Below the pieces are notes generated by a model. The model had not been told where the DNA came from. It did no database searches and was given only the letters and a program-made list of their open reading frames with translations. Position numbers and translations under genes: made by a program. A stretch of 64,000 nt of DNA from Granulosicoccus sp. (GTDB taxonomy: Bacteria; Pseudomonadota; Gammaproteobacteria; Granulosicoccales; Granulosicoccaceae): positions 1 through 64,000 of the forward strand of contig JALZWO010000072.1 in the NCBI GenBank assembly GCA_023300375.1, in the 5' to 3' direction. Below are positions 1 to 8,407 of this stretch, piece by piece. The stretch's first letter is position 1. The number at the start of each line of letters is the position of its first letter.

Positions 1-99
1 CCCTGCAATCCCTGCAATCCCTGCAATCCCTGCAATCCCTGCAATCCCTGCAATCCCTGCAATCCCTGCAATCCCTGCAATCCCTGCAATCCCTGCAAT
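1..99. repeat. 9-bp tandem repeat, 11 perfect copies
   Basis: The unit CCCTGCAAT is repeated eleven times without a mismatch, and the array is cut by the window edge, so the true copy number is unknown. It ends 15 bases before the NtrC-type palindrome upstream of ntrB. The unit length is a multiple of three and lacks stops in every frame, so it could be the repetitive tail of an upstream gene, but no coding context is visible. Perfect identity between copies suggests recent slippage. Confidence 0.97.
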
Positions 100-114
100 T
101 ATCATGTTGAGGTA

Positions 115-137
115 TTTTGCACTCATATAGTGCAAAA
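115..137. promoter_or_regulatory. NtrC-type binding palindrome upstream of ntrBC
   Basis: A perfect inverted repeat with 8-base arms (TTTTGCAC and GTGCAAAA) flanks a 7-base centre. Its core TGCACTCATATAGTGCA matches the established NtrC consensus TGCACY-N5-RGTGCA completely. It lies about 175 bases before the ntrB start. A TATAGT sequence resembling a -10 element falls inside the palindrome, so bound NtrC could block a housekeeping promoter, as at the E. coli glnL promoter. That regulatory reading is inference. Confidence 0.7.
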
Positions 138-308
138 TAATCTGTAAAATGCCCTATAAAAGAGCAAATAAGTGATGGACGTATATGTAGAAATGTTCTT
201 ATCACATTGTTTTTTAACGACTTTCTAATTATATTCTACAAAAAATCATCTTGCGCTAACGCGGAGCGCTATTTGCAGCTCCACACTGCAACATCAACAT
301 GTAACCCC

Positions 309-1364
309 ATGAACCCAAGCACCAACACCCTACTGGATTCCATGGCCACAGCTGTTCTGGCCTTGGATGAGCGAATGCGGATCACGTACCTGAACGGCGC
401 TGCTGAGCAGCTGCTAGGCATTAGTGCGCGCAAGGCTCTGGACCAGCAGCTGCCGCGCATGCTAACCATTCCTGACACCCTGTTCGCTCGCCTGCGAGAA
501 GCACTAAACAACGGCCAGCCTTTTACTGAACGTCAAATCACAGTAGAGCCACACGGGCAAGATCCTCAACTTGTTGACATGTCGCTGTCGCCGTTTCGAG
601 CCCACGATAACAGCACAGCGCTGGCACTCGAAATCAACACGATCAATCGGCCACTGCGCATTGCACGCGATGAGGCCATGGTAGCCCAACAAGAACACGC
701 CAGCTCTCTACTACGTGGGCTTGCTCACGAGATTAAAAACCCGCTAGGTGGCTTGCGTGGGGCTGCGCAATTGCTAGACAGGCAACTGCCCAATAGGGAA
801 CTTAGCGAATACACCGCTATTATCATCCGTGAGGCAGACAGACTACAAAACCTTATAGACAGGATGTTAGGCCCCACTACCAGACCACAACGAACTCCTA
901 TCAATTTGCACGAAGTTCTCGAGCATGTGCGCAAAATCATTATCGCTAGCGCACCTGATGGAGTAAAGGTCAGGTTTGATTACGACCCCAGCATTCCTGA
1001 ATGCCTGAGCGATAGAGACAGACTGGTGCAGGTCGTTCTCAACATTGCCGGCAATGCCGTGCAAGCCGTTGGTGAAGCGGGAACCATTGTGTTTAGTTCA
1101 CGAGTGATTAGTAACTTCACCATAGCGGCAAAACGACACCCACTGGTTGCCAAGCTATCGATACATGACAACGGCTTGGGCGTACCAGAACATCTCATTG
1201 ATCAGATTTTCTACCCTATGGTCACAGGCTTTGATAGCGGCACCGGGCTTGGCTTATCAATAGCACAGTCAATGATGAACCAGCTAGGCGGAATGATCGA
1301 ATGCCAAAGCACACCTGGCGATACAACGTTTACCATACTCATACCTTTGGAAATAGCACAATGA
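309..1364 (+). CDS. ntrB: Nitrogen regulation sensor histidine kinase/phosphatase NtrB
   Basis: NtrB phosphorylates and dephosphorylates the activator NtrC in response to nitrogen status relayed by PII proteins in the cytoplasm. The 351-residue product has an N-terminal PAS domain (about residues 10-120), a HisKA dimerisation domain whose H-box HEIKNPLGG puts the phospho-accepting histidine at residue 140, and a C-terminal HATPase with the GTGLGLSIA motif. There is no membrane segment, as expected for NtrB. The ORF track begins at 207, but the extra 34 residues resemble nothing in the family. The ATG at 309 (MNPSTNTLLD) gives the usual length. The stop overlaps the ntrC start by four bases (ATGA), so the two are translationally coupled. 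The upstream NtrC palindrome suggests autoregulation. Confidence 0.93.
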   Translation: MNPSTNTLLDSMATAVLALDERMRITYLNGAAEQLLGISARKALDQQLPRMLTIPDTLFARLREALNNGQPFTERQITVEPHGQDPQLVDMSLSPFRAHDNSTALALEINTINRPLRIARDEAMVAQQEHASSLLRGLAHEIKNPLGGLRGAAQLLDRQLPNRELSEYTAIIIREADRLQNLIDRMLGPTTRPQRTPINLHEVLEHVRKIIIASAPDGVKVRFDYDPSIPECLSDRDRLVQVVLNIAGNAVQAVGEAGTIVFSSRVISNFTIAAKRHPLVAKLSIHDNGLGVPEHLIDQIFYPMVTGFDSGTGLGLSIAQSMMNQLGGMIECQSTPGDTTFTILIPLEIAQ

Positions 1365-2782
1365 GTGACGAATATGTATGGGTTATTGATGATGACCAGT
1401 CGATACGTTGGGTATTGGAAAAAACACTCAAACAAGCAGGTATGCAGGTCAGTGTTTTTGAGTCAGCAGATGAAGTACTTCAAGCTATGCGCGACAATGC
1501 CATTGCGCCAGACGCCATCATCAGCGACATCCGCATGCCAGGCTCAGATGGCTTGAGCTTACTGAAAACATTCAAAACAGACCATCCAGATACACCGGTA
1601 CTAATCATGACGGCGTATTCGGATCTGGACAGCACAGTATCAGCTTACGAGGGAGGCGCTTTTGAATACATTCCAAAACCGTTTGATGTAGATACTGTTC
1701 TGGAACAAGTCAAGCGCGCCTGCAATGTGCAAAAAGATGAACGGGCAGCTTCACGTGCTGTACATAAAGTAAGCAACAATCAAGTACGTCAAGAGGATCC
1801 AGCCGAACTGATTGGAGATGCACCTGCCATGCAGAATGTATTTAAAGCTATTGGGCGTTTGTCACGTTCAAAAATTACAGTTCTTATCAATGGTGAAAGT
1901 GGCACTGGCAAAGAGCTTATTGCACATGCACTACATCGGCACAGCCCACGAGCCACCAAGCCATTTGTAGCGTTGAACATGGCAGCCATTCCGCACGACC
2001 TTATGGAGTCTGAACTTTTTGGCCACGAAAAAGGCTCATTTACCGGAGCACAAAACACACGCATCGGTCGCTTCGAACAATCCGATGGGGGCACACTGTT
2101 TCTCGATGAAATTGGTGATATGCCAGCCACACTACAAACACGATTGCTCAGAGTATTAGCTGACGGACAATTCTATCGTGTTGGCGGGCATGTACCTATT
2201 GAAGTCGACGTCAGAATCATTGCAGCAACCCATCAAGACTTAAACGCACTAGTGGAAGAGAAACGTTTTAGAGAGGATCTATACCATCGCTTGAATGTGA
2301 TTAGAATCGAAGCACCACCACTACGAGAACGCCGTGAGGACATTCCACGTCTGTTAAAACACTTCTTGGCAAAAGCTGCAAAAGAACTCGGCGAAGAGCC
2401 CAAGCTTATGTCCACTGACTTTGAAGCACATGTGTCATCGCTTGATTGGCCAGGCAATGTACGTCAACTACAAAACACGGCTAACTGGCTAACGGTGATG
2501 GCCAACAGTAACGATCTCACTGTTGACGATATGCCCGAGCCAGATACTAAAACTGCCAGAAAACGTGAAAACAATTGGGAAAGCGGCTTTCGTCAATGGG
2601 CCAACCAGCAGCTCTTGGAAGGCAACACTGACTTGCTCGGTAGCGCACAGCCTACGATGGAAAAAATCCTTATACAGTGTGCATTAAATAAAACAAAAGA
2701 CCGACGCCAGGAAGCGGCAAAACTCATTGGCTGGGGTAGAAACACACTGACCCGGAAAATAAAAGAACTCGATATGGAGTAA
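1361..2782 (+). CDS. ntrC: Nitrogen response regulator NtrC, sigma-54 activator
   Basis: NtrC activates sigma-54 promoters of nitrogen assimilation genes when phosphorylated by NtrB. The 473-residue protein has a receiver domain (about 1-120) with the phosphorylatable aspartate at 56 in SDIRMPG. A sigma-54 AAA+ domain (about 150-385) follows, with Walker A GESGTGKE, the sigma-54 contact loop GSFTGA and Walker B GTLFLDEIGD. A Fis-type helix-turn-helix sits at the C-terminus (RRQEAAKLIGWGRNTL). The contact loop reads GSFTGA rather than the commonest GAFTGA, a change seen in functional NtrC proteins. The ATG at 1361 overlaps the ntrB stop. The start at 1301 in the track lies inside ntrB and is rejected. 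Confidence 0.95.
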   Translation: MSDEYVWVIDDDQSIRWVLEKTLKQAGMQVSVFESADEVLQAMRDNAIAPDAIISDIRMPGSDGLSLLKTFKTDHPDTPVLIMTAYSDLDSTVSAYEGGAFEYIPKPFDVDTVLEQVKRACNVQKDERAASRAVHKVSNNQVRQEDPAELIGDAPAMQNVFKAIGRLSRSKITVLINGESGTGKELIAHALHRHSPRATKPFVALNMAAIPHDLMESELFGHEKGSFTGAQNTRIGRFEQSDGGTLFLDEIGDMPATLQTRLLRVLADGQFYRVGGHVPIEVDVRIIAATHQDLNALVEEKRFREDLYHRLNVIRIEAPPLRERREDIPRLLKHFLAKAAKELGEEPKLMSTDFEAHVSSLDWPGNVRQLQNTANWLTVMANSNDLTVDDMPEPDTKTARKRENNWESGFRQWANQQLLEGNTDLLGSAQPTMEKILIQCALNKTKDRRQEAAKLIGWGRNTLTRKIKELDME

Positions 2783-2803
2783 GGGAGTTGTCGCGTTAAT
2801 TCC

Positions 2804-3400
2804 TCAGCGGGCTAAGGGCTGATCGACAAAGCCAATTCGTAGTGCAAGCGCTGCCGTCCAGAAAAGCAGCACCGCGCCAACAGAGCGCTGATACGCACCT
2901 ATCCAGTCTGGATCAAGAGCGAAGAAGATCGGTGCGAGTAAGCTCCAGAGTAGCAAGCAGATCAGCGTCAGGAAAGCCGTTGAGTGATGGCTTCGCCAAA
3001 GCACAACCGCCACGCAAGTCATGGCAAAACCAACACTACCGCCAAGAAGCCAAAGCGGACCGCCAGAATCGGCCATCGACTGCGTCGTTTGAGATACCGA
3101 AGCAAAATGCAAAGGCAACCAGACGATCAACGCTGCGTTGAGTAGCAGAAAGAATTGCGCGCTTCGCACAAAACGACCAGCCCCGGGCCTGTTCAGCAAT
3201 AAAACCAGCCCGAGATGTCCTAGAGCGAACAGCCACAAGCCATAACGAAACCAGACGGCCTCCTCGCTCAAGGCTAGCTCACCTATAGAGCTGGAAACCG
3301 GATTTAGGCCACTGGCGTGCAGCGCTACAAAATGTGTCGTGATAGCAGCCGCGCAACCGAACAATACCAGCGTTACAGACAAGGTTCGAGATGCAGTCAT
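2804..3400 (-). CDS. DUF998-like integral membrane protein
   Basis: The 198-residue product is strongly hydrophobic, with about five or six membrane segments spread over its whole length. The N-terminal NPVSSSIGELAL stretch, followed by an aromatic-rich second helix, resembles the uncharacterised DUF998 family of bacterial membrane proteins. No catalytic motif is visible and the function is unknown. An AGAGGA ribosome-binding site lies just upstream of the ATG. It converges on ntrC with only about 20 bases between the stops, so it is transcribed independently of ntrBC. Family assignment rests on pattern recognition only. Confidence 0.6.
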   Translation of the reverse strand: MTASRTLSVTLVLFGCAAAITTHFVALHASGLNPVSSSIGELALSEEAVWFRYGLWLFALGHLGLVLLLNRPGAGRFVRSAQFFLLLNAALIVWLPLHFASVSQTTQSMADSGGPLWLLGGSVGFAMTCVAVVLWRSHHSTAFLTLICLLLWSLLAPIFFALDPDWIGAYQRSVGAVLLFWTAALALRIGFVDQPLAR

Positions 3401-3623
3401 ACAGTCCTCTATTTCACAGATAAGAACGAAAAAAACTCAATGCGGCCACTAAACACACTAAAAACGCAAAGGTTACAAGAAACATGCATTAGTCATCCAA
3501 TTCCAGTTGAGTTCGTAAACTAAATCATCGAGCGCATTATGAACCAAATGGAACAACACCTGTCCCAATATGTGCAAGATGAATTAAAGAAGTAAAACCC
3601 ATTCATCATATGGAGATAATCAG

Positions 3624-3725
3624 ATGCATAACGAACAACTAACAGCTAGTTTTTACTTTATGAGTTTTGGCATTTTTTGCGTAGTAGTTGCCTTTACAAC
3701 TATCGGTATTGTTTCTGCCATTTAA
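3624..3725 (+). CDS. 33-residue single-pass membrane peptide (putative)
   Basis: This small reading frame is below the track's length limit. It encodes 33 residues, starting MHNEQLTASFY, followed by a continuous hydrophobic segment of about 20 residues that ends at the stop. A GGAG sequence lies eight bases before the ATG, which is ideal spacing. A strong hairpin begins six bases after the stop. A good ribosome-binding site, a clean membrane helix and a following hairpin together suggest a real short membrane protein rather than chance. I do not recognise its family. It may help a larger membrane complex, but that is a guess. Confidence 0.5.
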   Translation: MHNEQLTASFYFMSFGIFCVVVAFTTIGIVSAI

Positions 3726-3731
3726 TCAGCG

Positions 3732-3760
3732 AGCGAACGGCCCTTTTCGGGCTGTTCGCT
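3732..3760. terminator. GC-rich hairpin between convergent genes
   Basis: AGCGAACGGCCC and GGGCTGTTCGCT form a 12-base-pair stem, with one G-T pair, around a five-base loop. It starts six bases after the stop of the small membrane peptide and one base beyond the pilin-like gene stop on the other strand. It could therefore stop transcription from both sides. Neither strand shows a long T-run after the stem, so it is not a textbook intrinsic terminator. Confidence 0.6.
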
Positions 3761-3761
3761 G

Positions 3762-4490
3762 CTAGTCGCGTAAAACAGCAGCACAATTAACTGTGTCGCT
3801 CGACACGTTCCAGTCACCATTGAGCGTGCAAATTGAAGCATATTCACGATGTACGCGAAATTTCCCTTTACTAGCGTCGCCATCATCGAGTCTGGCGTCG
3901 AGCTGCGACAGGATATTAACCGGCACTTTGTCGCCCGTGAAAATTTCATTAGCAGCAGCATCACTATTGGCAGCTTGGGAACCGTAGCTGATTTTGTAAT
4001 ACCCACTAAAAGGGTTTTGCGGACAGGTTGTGGGCCCGCACTCCACATCAGTAGCTGTGCCAGTGGCAGCTTGGGAGCCATCGTAGCCACCGCTAATGAA
4101 CCCTGCGAGCGCTAGTTGATGCCATACTCCCGCACGCTCTGCAGATGCGTCGATTCGCCCATTGCCATTACCAGGAACAGCTGCGCTGTCTATTTGTGAA
4201 GCAGCCTTGGAAAAGTCCCCTGCAATAGCCCTGTAGCGTTCCTGAAACGAAAGCATCGCGGTTTGAATGCCACTTATCTCTGTAGTCATTGCCCGAACTC
4301 TTGCACTATCTACCAGCGCTTGCCCCTGAAATACACCACCCAAAACCAAACCGACGATCGCCAGTACGATTGCCATTTCGACCAAGGTAAATCCACGCAG
4401 CTGACCCAGTGTGGGCCTCACCCCATTAAACCTGCTGACCGTTCCGACTGGCTTCATACCTGTGTGCTTGCCTCTCAATAGAATTTTCAT
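3762..4490 (-). CDS. Type IV pilin-like (pseudopilin) protein
   Basis: The 242-residue product carries a prepilin cleavage motif, GFTLVEMAIVLAIVGLVLGG, after a leader of 33 residues. A prepilin peptidase would cut after Gly33 and methylate Phe34. The following hydrophobic helix is the polymerisation stalk. The globular part holds four cysteines that could form disulphides and has a Gly/Asn-rich loop region. The start is supported by AAGGAG about eight bases upstream. The leader is much longer than the 6-10 residues usual for type IVa pilins. No pilin assembly ATPase, platform protein or peptidase gene is nearby, so it would have to use machinery encoded elsewhere. It may be a minor pilin or a secretion pseudopilin. 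Confidence 0.8.
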   Translation of the reverse strand: MKILLRGKHTGMKPVGTVSRFNGVRPTLGQLRGFTLVEMAIVLAIVGLVLGGVFQGQALVDSARVRAMTTEISGIQTAMLSFQERYRAIAGDFSKAASQIDSAAVPGNGNGRIDASAERAGVWHQLALAGFISGGYDGSQAATGTATDVECGPTTCPQNPFSGYYKISYGSQAANSDAAANEIFTGDKVPVNILSQLDARLDDGDASKGKFRVHREYASICTLNGDWNVSSDTVNCAAVLRD

Positions 4491-4644
4491 TAACCGCGCT
4501 CCTTCGCTAGCTGTTGAATTATTAGCCTACCACTGAACCCACTTTGCAATCACGGCAATTAGAATCAAATACACATTCGCTGTATATATCATCGGCTACC
4601 TAGTGGGCCTCTGTATTGGCAGTCACTTTACGGACATCATTTCA

Positions 4645-4704
4645 AATGACGTAGTCTTCGTGGGAATGACGTGGCTTTCGTGGCAATGAGGCGTTCCTTC
4701 AGGA
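4645..4704. repeat. Three tandem copies of a degenerate 20-bp unit
   Basis: Three 20-base units starting AATGACGTAGTCTTCGTGGG lie head to tail. The second differs at a few bases and the third is more degraded. The same unit in reverse orientation (CGTCATTCTCACGAAGAAAA) occurs twice in tandem near 9377. They occupy the space between the asnS stop and the pilin-like gene. This looks like a dispersed, REP-like intergenic repeat family. Confidence 0.6.
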
Positions 4705-4727
4705 CGAAGATAAGTGCAAAACACCCC

Positions 4728-6122
4728 CTAAAAAGGCGCACTACGTGGCACTCGTGGAAATGGTATGGCGTCGCGTATATTTTCCATACCGGTAACATAG
4801 TTGAGCACACGCTCAAAACCCATACCAAAACCTGCATGTGGCGCGGAACCATATCGTCGTAAATCGCGGTACCAATCTAATTCGTCTGCAAGGCCCAGCG
4901 CATCGAGTTTGGCATCAAGCACTGACAAACGTTCTTCACGTTGGCTGCCACCAATAATTTCTCCAATACCCGGAGCCAACACATCCATCGCAGCAACCGT
5001 TTTACCGTCATCGTTTTCACGCATGTAAAACGCTTTAATCTCTTTAGGATAATTTTGCAAAATGACTGGACGCCCAACATGCTCTTCAGCCAACCAGCGC
5101 TCATGCTCTGACTGTAGGTCCACTCCCCAGTTAACCGGATAGTCAAACTTCTTGCTTGATTTTTCAAGAAGCACAATAGCGTCGCTGTAGTCCATACGTT
5201 CAAAGCTGGCCTTTGCCACATGTTGCAGCCGTGTCAATGCATCCTTATCAATGCGTTGTGCAAAAAATGCCATGTCGTCTTCACGCTCTTCCAGCACGGC
5301 GTTAAACAGATACCGCAGAAAATCTTCAGCCAGTGCTGCGTTGTCATCAAGATTAGCAAATGCCATCTCAGGTTCTACCATCCAGAACTCAGCCAGATGA
5401 CGGCTGGTGTTTGAATTTTCAGCGCGAAAAGTGGGGCCAAAGGTGTACACCTTACTCAATGCCAAGGCATAGCTTTCGGCATTGAGCTGACCACTCACAG
5501 TTAAAAAAGCTTCTCTGGCAAAAAAATCTTTGTCAAAATCTACTTTTCCAGTATCAGTTTTTGATGGGCTCATAGCGTCAAGTGTACTGACCCGAAACAA
5601 CTCGCCTGCTCCCTCACAATCACTGGTGGTAATAATAGGTGTGTTCACCCACTGAAAATTGCGTTCTTTGAAATATCGATGAATAGAGCTGGATAGAGTG
5701 GAGCGCACACGGCTGATAGCACCAAAAGCATTGGTGCGTGGTCGCAAATGAGCCACTTGCCGAAGGTACTCAAAGGTGTGACGTTTTTTGGCGACGGGGT
5801 ATTGTTCTGGATCGTCCACATCACCCACAATCGTTAACGCCGTTGCCTGAAGCTCCACACTTTGGCCTTTACCTTGTGATTCAACCAAGGTACCTGTGAC
5901 TTCGATGGCAAATCCTGCAGATACACGCATAACATCTTGCTGGTAGTTGCTCAGCGATGCGTCAACAATCACCTGCAATGCATCGAAGCACGTGCCGTCG
6001 TACAACGCTATAAAAGACAAACCTGCCTTAGAGTCACGCCGACTTCGAGCCCAGCCTTGCACGGTGATAGCTTGCTCGGAAGGCTTAGTGGCCAGAAGTT
6101 CTACAATATCGAGTTTATTCAT
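4728..6122 (-). CDS. asnS: Asparaginyl-tRNA synthetase
   Basis: AsnRS charges tRNA-Asn with asparagine in the cytoplasm. The 464-residue length is typical for bacteria. The N-terminal OB-fold anticodon-binding domain (about 15-110, with [18 protein letters not shown]) is followed by the class II catalytic core, including motif 2 around [19 protein letters not shown] and motif 3 in [15 protein letters not shown]. It ends in the family signature [12 protein letters not shown]. The [11 protein letters not shown] form is the AsnRS pattern rather than the AspRS one. It lies 22 bases downstream of holA on the same strand, so the two are probably co-transcribed. Confidence 0.96.
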   Translation of the reverse strand: MNKLDIVELLATKPSEQAITVQGWARSRRDSKAGLSFIALYDGTCFDALQVIVDASLSNYQQDVMRVSAGFAIEVTGTLVESQGKGQSVELQATALTIVGDVDDPEQYPVAKKRHTFEYLRQVAHLRPRTNAFGAISRVRSTLSSSIHRYFKERNFQWVNTPIITTSDCEGAGELFRVSTLDAMSPSKTDTGKVDFDKDFFAREAFLTVSGQLNAESYALALSKVYTFGPTFRAENSNTSRHLAEFWMVEPEMAFANLDDNAALAEDFLRYLFNAVLEEREDDMAFFAQRIDKDALTRLQHVAKASFERMDYSDAIVLLEKSSKKFDYPVNWGVDLQSEHERWLAEEHVGRPVILQNYPKEIKAFYMRENDDGKTVAAMDVLAPGIGEIIGGSQREERLSVLDAKLDALGLADELDWYRDLRRYGSAPHAGFGMGFERVLNYVTGMENIRDAIPFPRVPRSAPF

Positions 6123-6144
6123 GGATCTTTGCTGTCATCCAACC

Positions 6145-7188
6145 TTATAAGGGAATAGCCGGGTGTTGAGGGATTAGTGGTTTACCACGCTCGGCCAGTT
6201 GTACCACCAGTGATTCAAACGAGTCCCAGACAGAGCCTGCTGCCTGACCTTTTATCTGGCGGTCAATGGTAGTGCATGTGGATAGCATGTTCAGCCAACT
6301 TGCCGCATTGTGACGTTCCATGGCTTTTTTCAGCGGCGGCATGCGATTCTGCCAAACACCGGCCGATTTGAGCGCAGAATCTATCGAGACACCCGCTTCA
6401 CAAGCCTCCGCAGCTCTTGCACCTGCACGCACTTCACTACTCAATGACCACAGCACCAGCACTTCTGCCACCGCCTCATCGTGCAAACCCGCAAGCACTC
6501 GCAAGGCTCTACGTCCCTGCCCTTGCAAGGCCGCAAGCACCAGATCGGCAATCGAGTATCGGGCGCTGTCGGCAACCGCATCGAGTACATTTTGGTGACT
6601 GAGAATACCCTCCGGATAGAGCAATGCCAGACGTTCAATCTCTTGCTGCGCAGCCAGAAGATTACCCTCGACTCGCTCCGCAATGAGATTCAGGGCATCG
6701 TTGTCCGCCTGTAGGCCACGGGTTAACAGCCGATTTTTTAGCCATCCACCCAGTTGATGCACGGGTATTGGCCCAGCGGGCATCGTGACACCGATTTTAT
6801 CAATGCTTTTGAACCATGCGCTGTTGCTGCCTGATCTGTCGAGTTTTCCCGAACTGATTAACAACAGCACGTCTTGCGCTGGGTTAGAACAATACTGTTT
6901 CAGTGCCTCACCTCCGGTCCTGCCTGGTTTGCCGGTAGGCAGTCGCACATCGATGATGCGCCGCTCCGAGAACAAAGACAGGCTATCTACGGCCTCTCGA
7001 AAGCTCATCCAGTCCGAATCATCCACCGGCTGCAGCACCGTGCGCTCATCAAATCCATTTTTACCCGCATGCGCACGCAACTGGTCACCTGCCTCCATGA
7101 TCTGCAAGGGCTCGTCGCCATAGAGCAAATACACAGGGGCTAGGTTTTTCTTCAGATGTGCGTCAAGTTTGTCGGGGTAAAGTCGCAT
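6145..7188 (-). CDS. holA: DNA polymerase III delta subunit
   Basis: HolA is the clamp-loader subunit that opens the beta sliding clamp during chromosome replication. The product of the chosen start has 347 residues, close to the 343 of E. coli. It opens MRLYPDKLDAHLKKNLAPVY and continues into the family pattern LLYGDEPLQIMEAGDQLR. The AAA+-like N-terminal domain is followed by a helical lid and collar region, and there is no functional Walker motif, as normal for delta. The track extends 54 codons further upstream over the pyrD promoter region, and that extension is rejected. It is divergent from pyrD and precedes asnS by 22 bases. Confidence 0.92.
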   Translation of the reverse strand: MRLYPDKLDAHLKKNLAPVYLLYGDEPLQIMEAGDQLRAHAGKNGFDERTVLQPVDDSDWMSFREAVDSLSLFSERRIIDVRLPTGKPGRTGGEALKQYCSNPAQDVLLLISSGKLDRSGSNSAWFKSIDKIGVTMPAGPIPVHQLGGWLKNRLLTRGLQADNDALNLIAERVEGNLLAAQQEIERLALLYPEGILSHQNVLDAVADSARYSIADLVLAALQGQGRRALRVLAGLHDEAVAEVLVLWSLSSEVRAGARAAEACEAGVSIDSALKSAGVWQNRMPPLKKAMERHNAASWLNMLSTCTTIDRQIKGQAAGSVWDSFESLVVQLAERGKPLIPQHPAIPL

Positions 7189-7257
7189 AACAGCAATGCC
7201 GAAATTAGACGTGTAGCATACCGCGAACCGAGCCAATTCTTGAAGCACCAATACGCA

Positions 7258-8316
7258 ATGAGCCCAACCTCTTTTATTAATCCACCCTCCGACGCCCTGT
7301 TTGCCATCGGCCGCGCCATTTTGTTCGAAATGGACCCTGAAAGAGCGCACGACCTAGCGCTGTCGTTACTGAGCAAAACCGCCGTCAAGTCATGGGTGGG
7401 TTCTCGCTACCAGAGCCCGCCGTGCCAAACAGCGGTCTTCGGTCAGCATTTCGACAATCACATCGGACTGGCTGCGGGTCTTGATAAAAACGCCGATTAC
7501 ATTGACGCACTAGGTGCCATGGGATTCGGTCACATCGAGGTAGGCACAGTCACCCCCAAACCACAAGATGGCAACGCCAAGCCCAGACTATTTCGTCTGG
7601 TACAGCATCAAGGCCTGATAAACCGAATGGGCTTTAACAACAAAGGGGTTGATCATCTGGTCGAACAAGTTCAAAAGCGCCAATACCAGGGTCGCTTGGG
7701 CATCAATATTGGTAAAAACGCAACCACGCCACTCGACAAAGCATTGGACGATTACCTGTTCTGCCTGCAACGTGTTTATGCATTTGCCGATTACATCACC
7801 GTCAATATTTCTTCCCCAAACACAAAAGGCCTTCGTGATCTACAACACGGTGAGCGCTTGCAAACGTTACTCGAAGGAATAAAGAATGAACAAAGCACGC
7901 TAGCCACTCAACACGGGCGCTACGTACCCATTGCGGTAAAAATTGCCCCAGACATGAGTAACGACGAACTGGATTCATTCTGCGAAGAGCTGGTGAGGTT
8001 TGAAATTGATGCCATCATCTCGGGTAATACAACCAACACGCGAGATACCGTGGCAGGTAATCTGTACGCTCCAGAAACAGGCGGGCTTAGTGGCCGCCCT
8101 TTAATATCCCTAGCTAATGATCGCCTGGCAGCTGTAATCGAACGAGTCAATGGCAAAGTGGTTGTGATTGGCGCTGGCGGCATTAGCTGCGGGCAAGATG
8201 CGCTAAACAAATTAGACGCAGGTGCCAATCTTGTTCAGCTCTACTCTGGTCTTATATTCCACGGACCAGCGTTAGTTCGAGATTGTATTAACGCTTGTCG
8301 AAAATTGCCCAGCTAA
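7258..8316 (+). CDS. pyrD: Dihydroorotate dehydrogenase (quinone), class 2
   Basis: PyrD oxidises dihydroorotate to orotate in pyrimidine synthesis, using FMN and passing electrons to membrane quinone. The product from the ATG at 7258 has 352 residues. The N-terminal amphipathic extension (about 1-45) is the membrane-associating part specific to class 2. The barrel carries GLAAGLDKNADYIDALGAMGFGHIE-type FMN contacts, NRMGFNNKG, and the NISSPNTKGLRDLQ segment with the class 2 catalytic serine. GAGGISCGQDAL binds FMN phosphate near the end. The track's longer start at 7156 overlaps holA and is rejected. Intergenic space to holA is about 70 bases. Confidence 0.95.
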   Translation: MSPTSFINPPSDALFAIGRAILFEMDPERAHDLALSLLSKTAVKSWVGSRYQSPPCQTAVFGQHFDNHIGLAAGLDKNADYIDALGAMGFGHIEVGTVTPKPQDGNAKPRLFRLVQHQGLINRMGFNNKGVDHLVEQVQKRQYQGRLGINIGKNATTPLDKALDDYLFCLQRVYAFADYITVNISSPNTKGLRDLQHGERLQTLLEGIKNEQSTLATQHGRYVPIAVKIAPDMSNDELDSFCEELVRFEIDAIISGNTTNTRDTVAGNLYAPETGGLSGRPLISLANDRLAAVIERVNGKVVVIGAGGISCGQDALNKLDAGANLVQLYSGLIFHGPALVRDCINACRKLPS

Positions 8317-8407
8317 GCAGCGCTGTACTTCAAACAAATAAACAATACTACTCTGACACCAGAGTATAAAGCCTTTAAAATTTAAAGACAAAAAGACAAA
8401 TAGAACT

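Noticed and set aside
1-99. The 9-bp array as a CRISPR or direct-repeat array
   Set aside because: The units touch with no spacers and are only nine bases long, so it is a simple tandem repeat.
207-308. N-terminal extension of NtrB starting at 207
   Set aside because: The first 34 residues do not resemble NtrB. The ATG at 309 gives the normal length.
7189-7350. N-terminal 54-residue extension of HolA
   Set aside because: It overlaps the pyrD start region and has no match to HolA, whose conserved N-terminus begins at MRLYPDKL.
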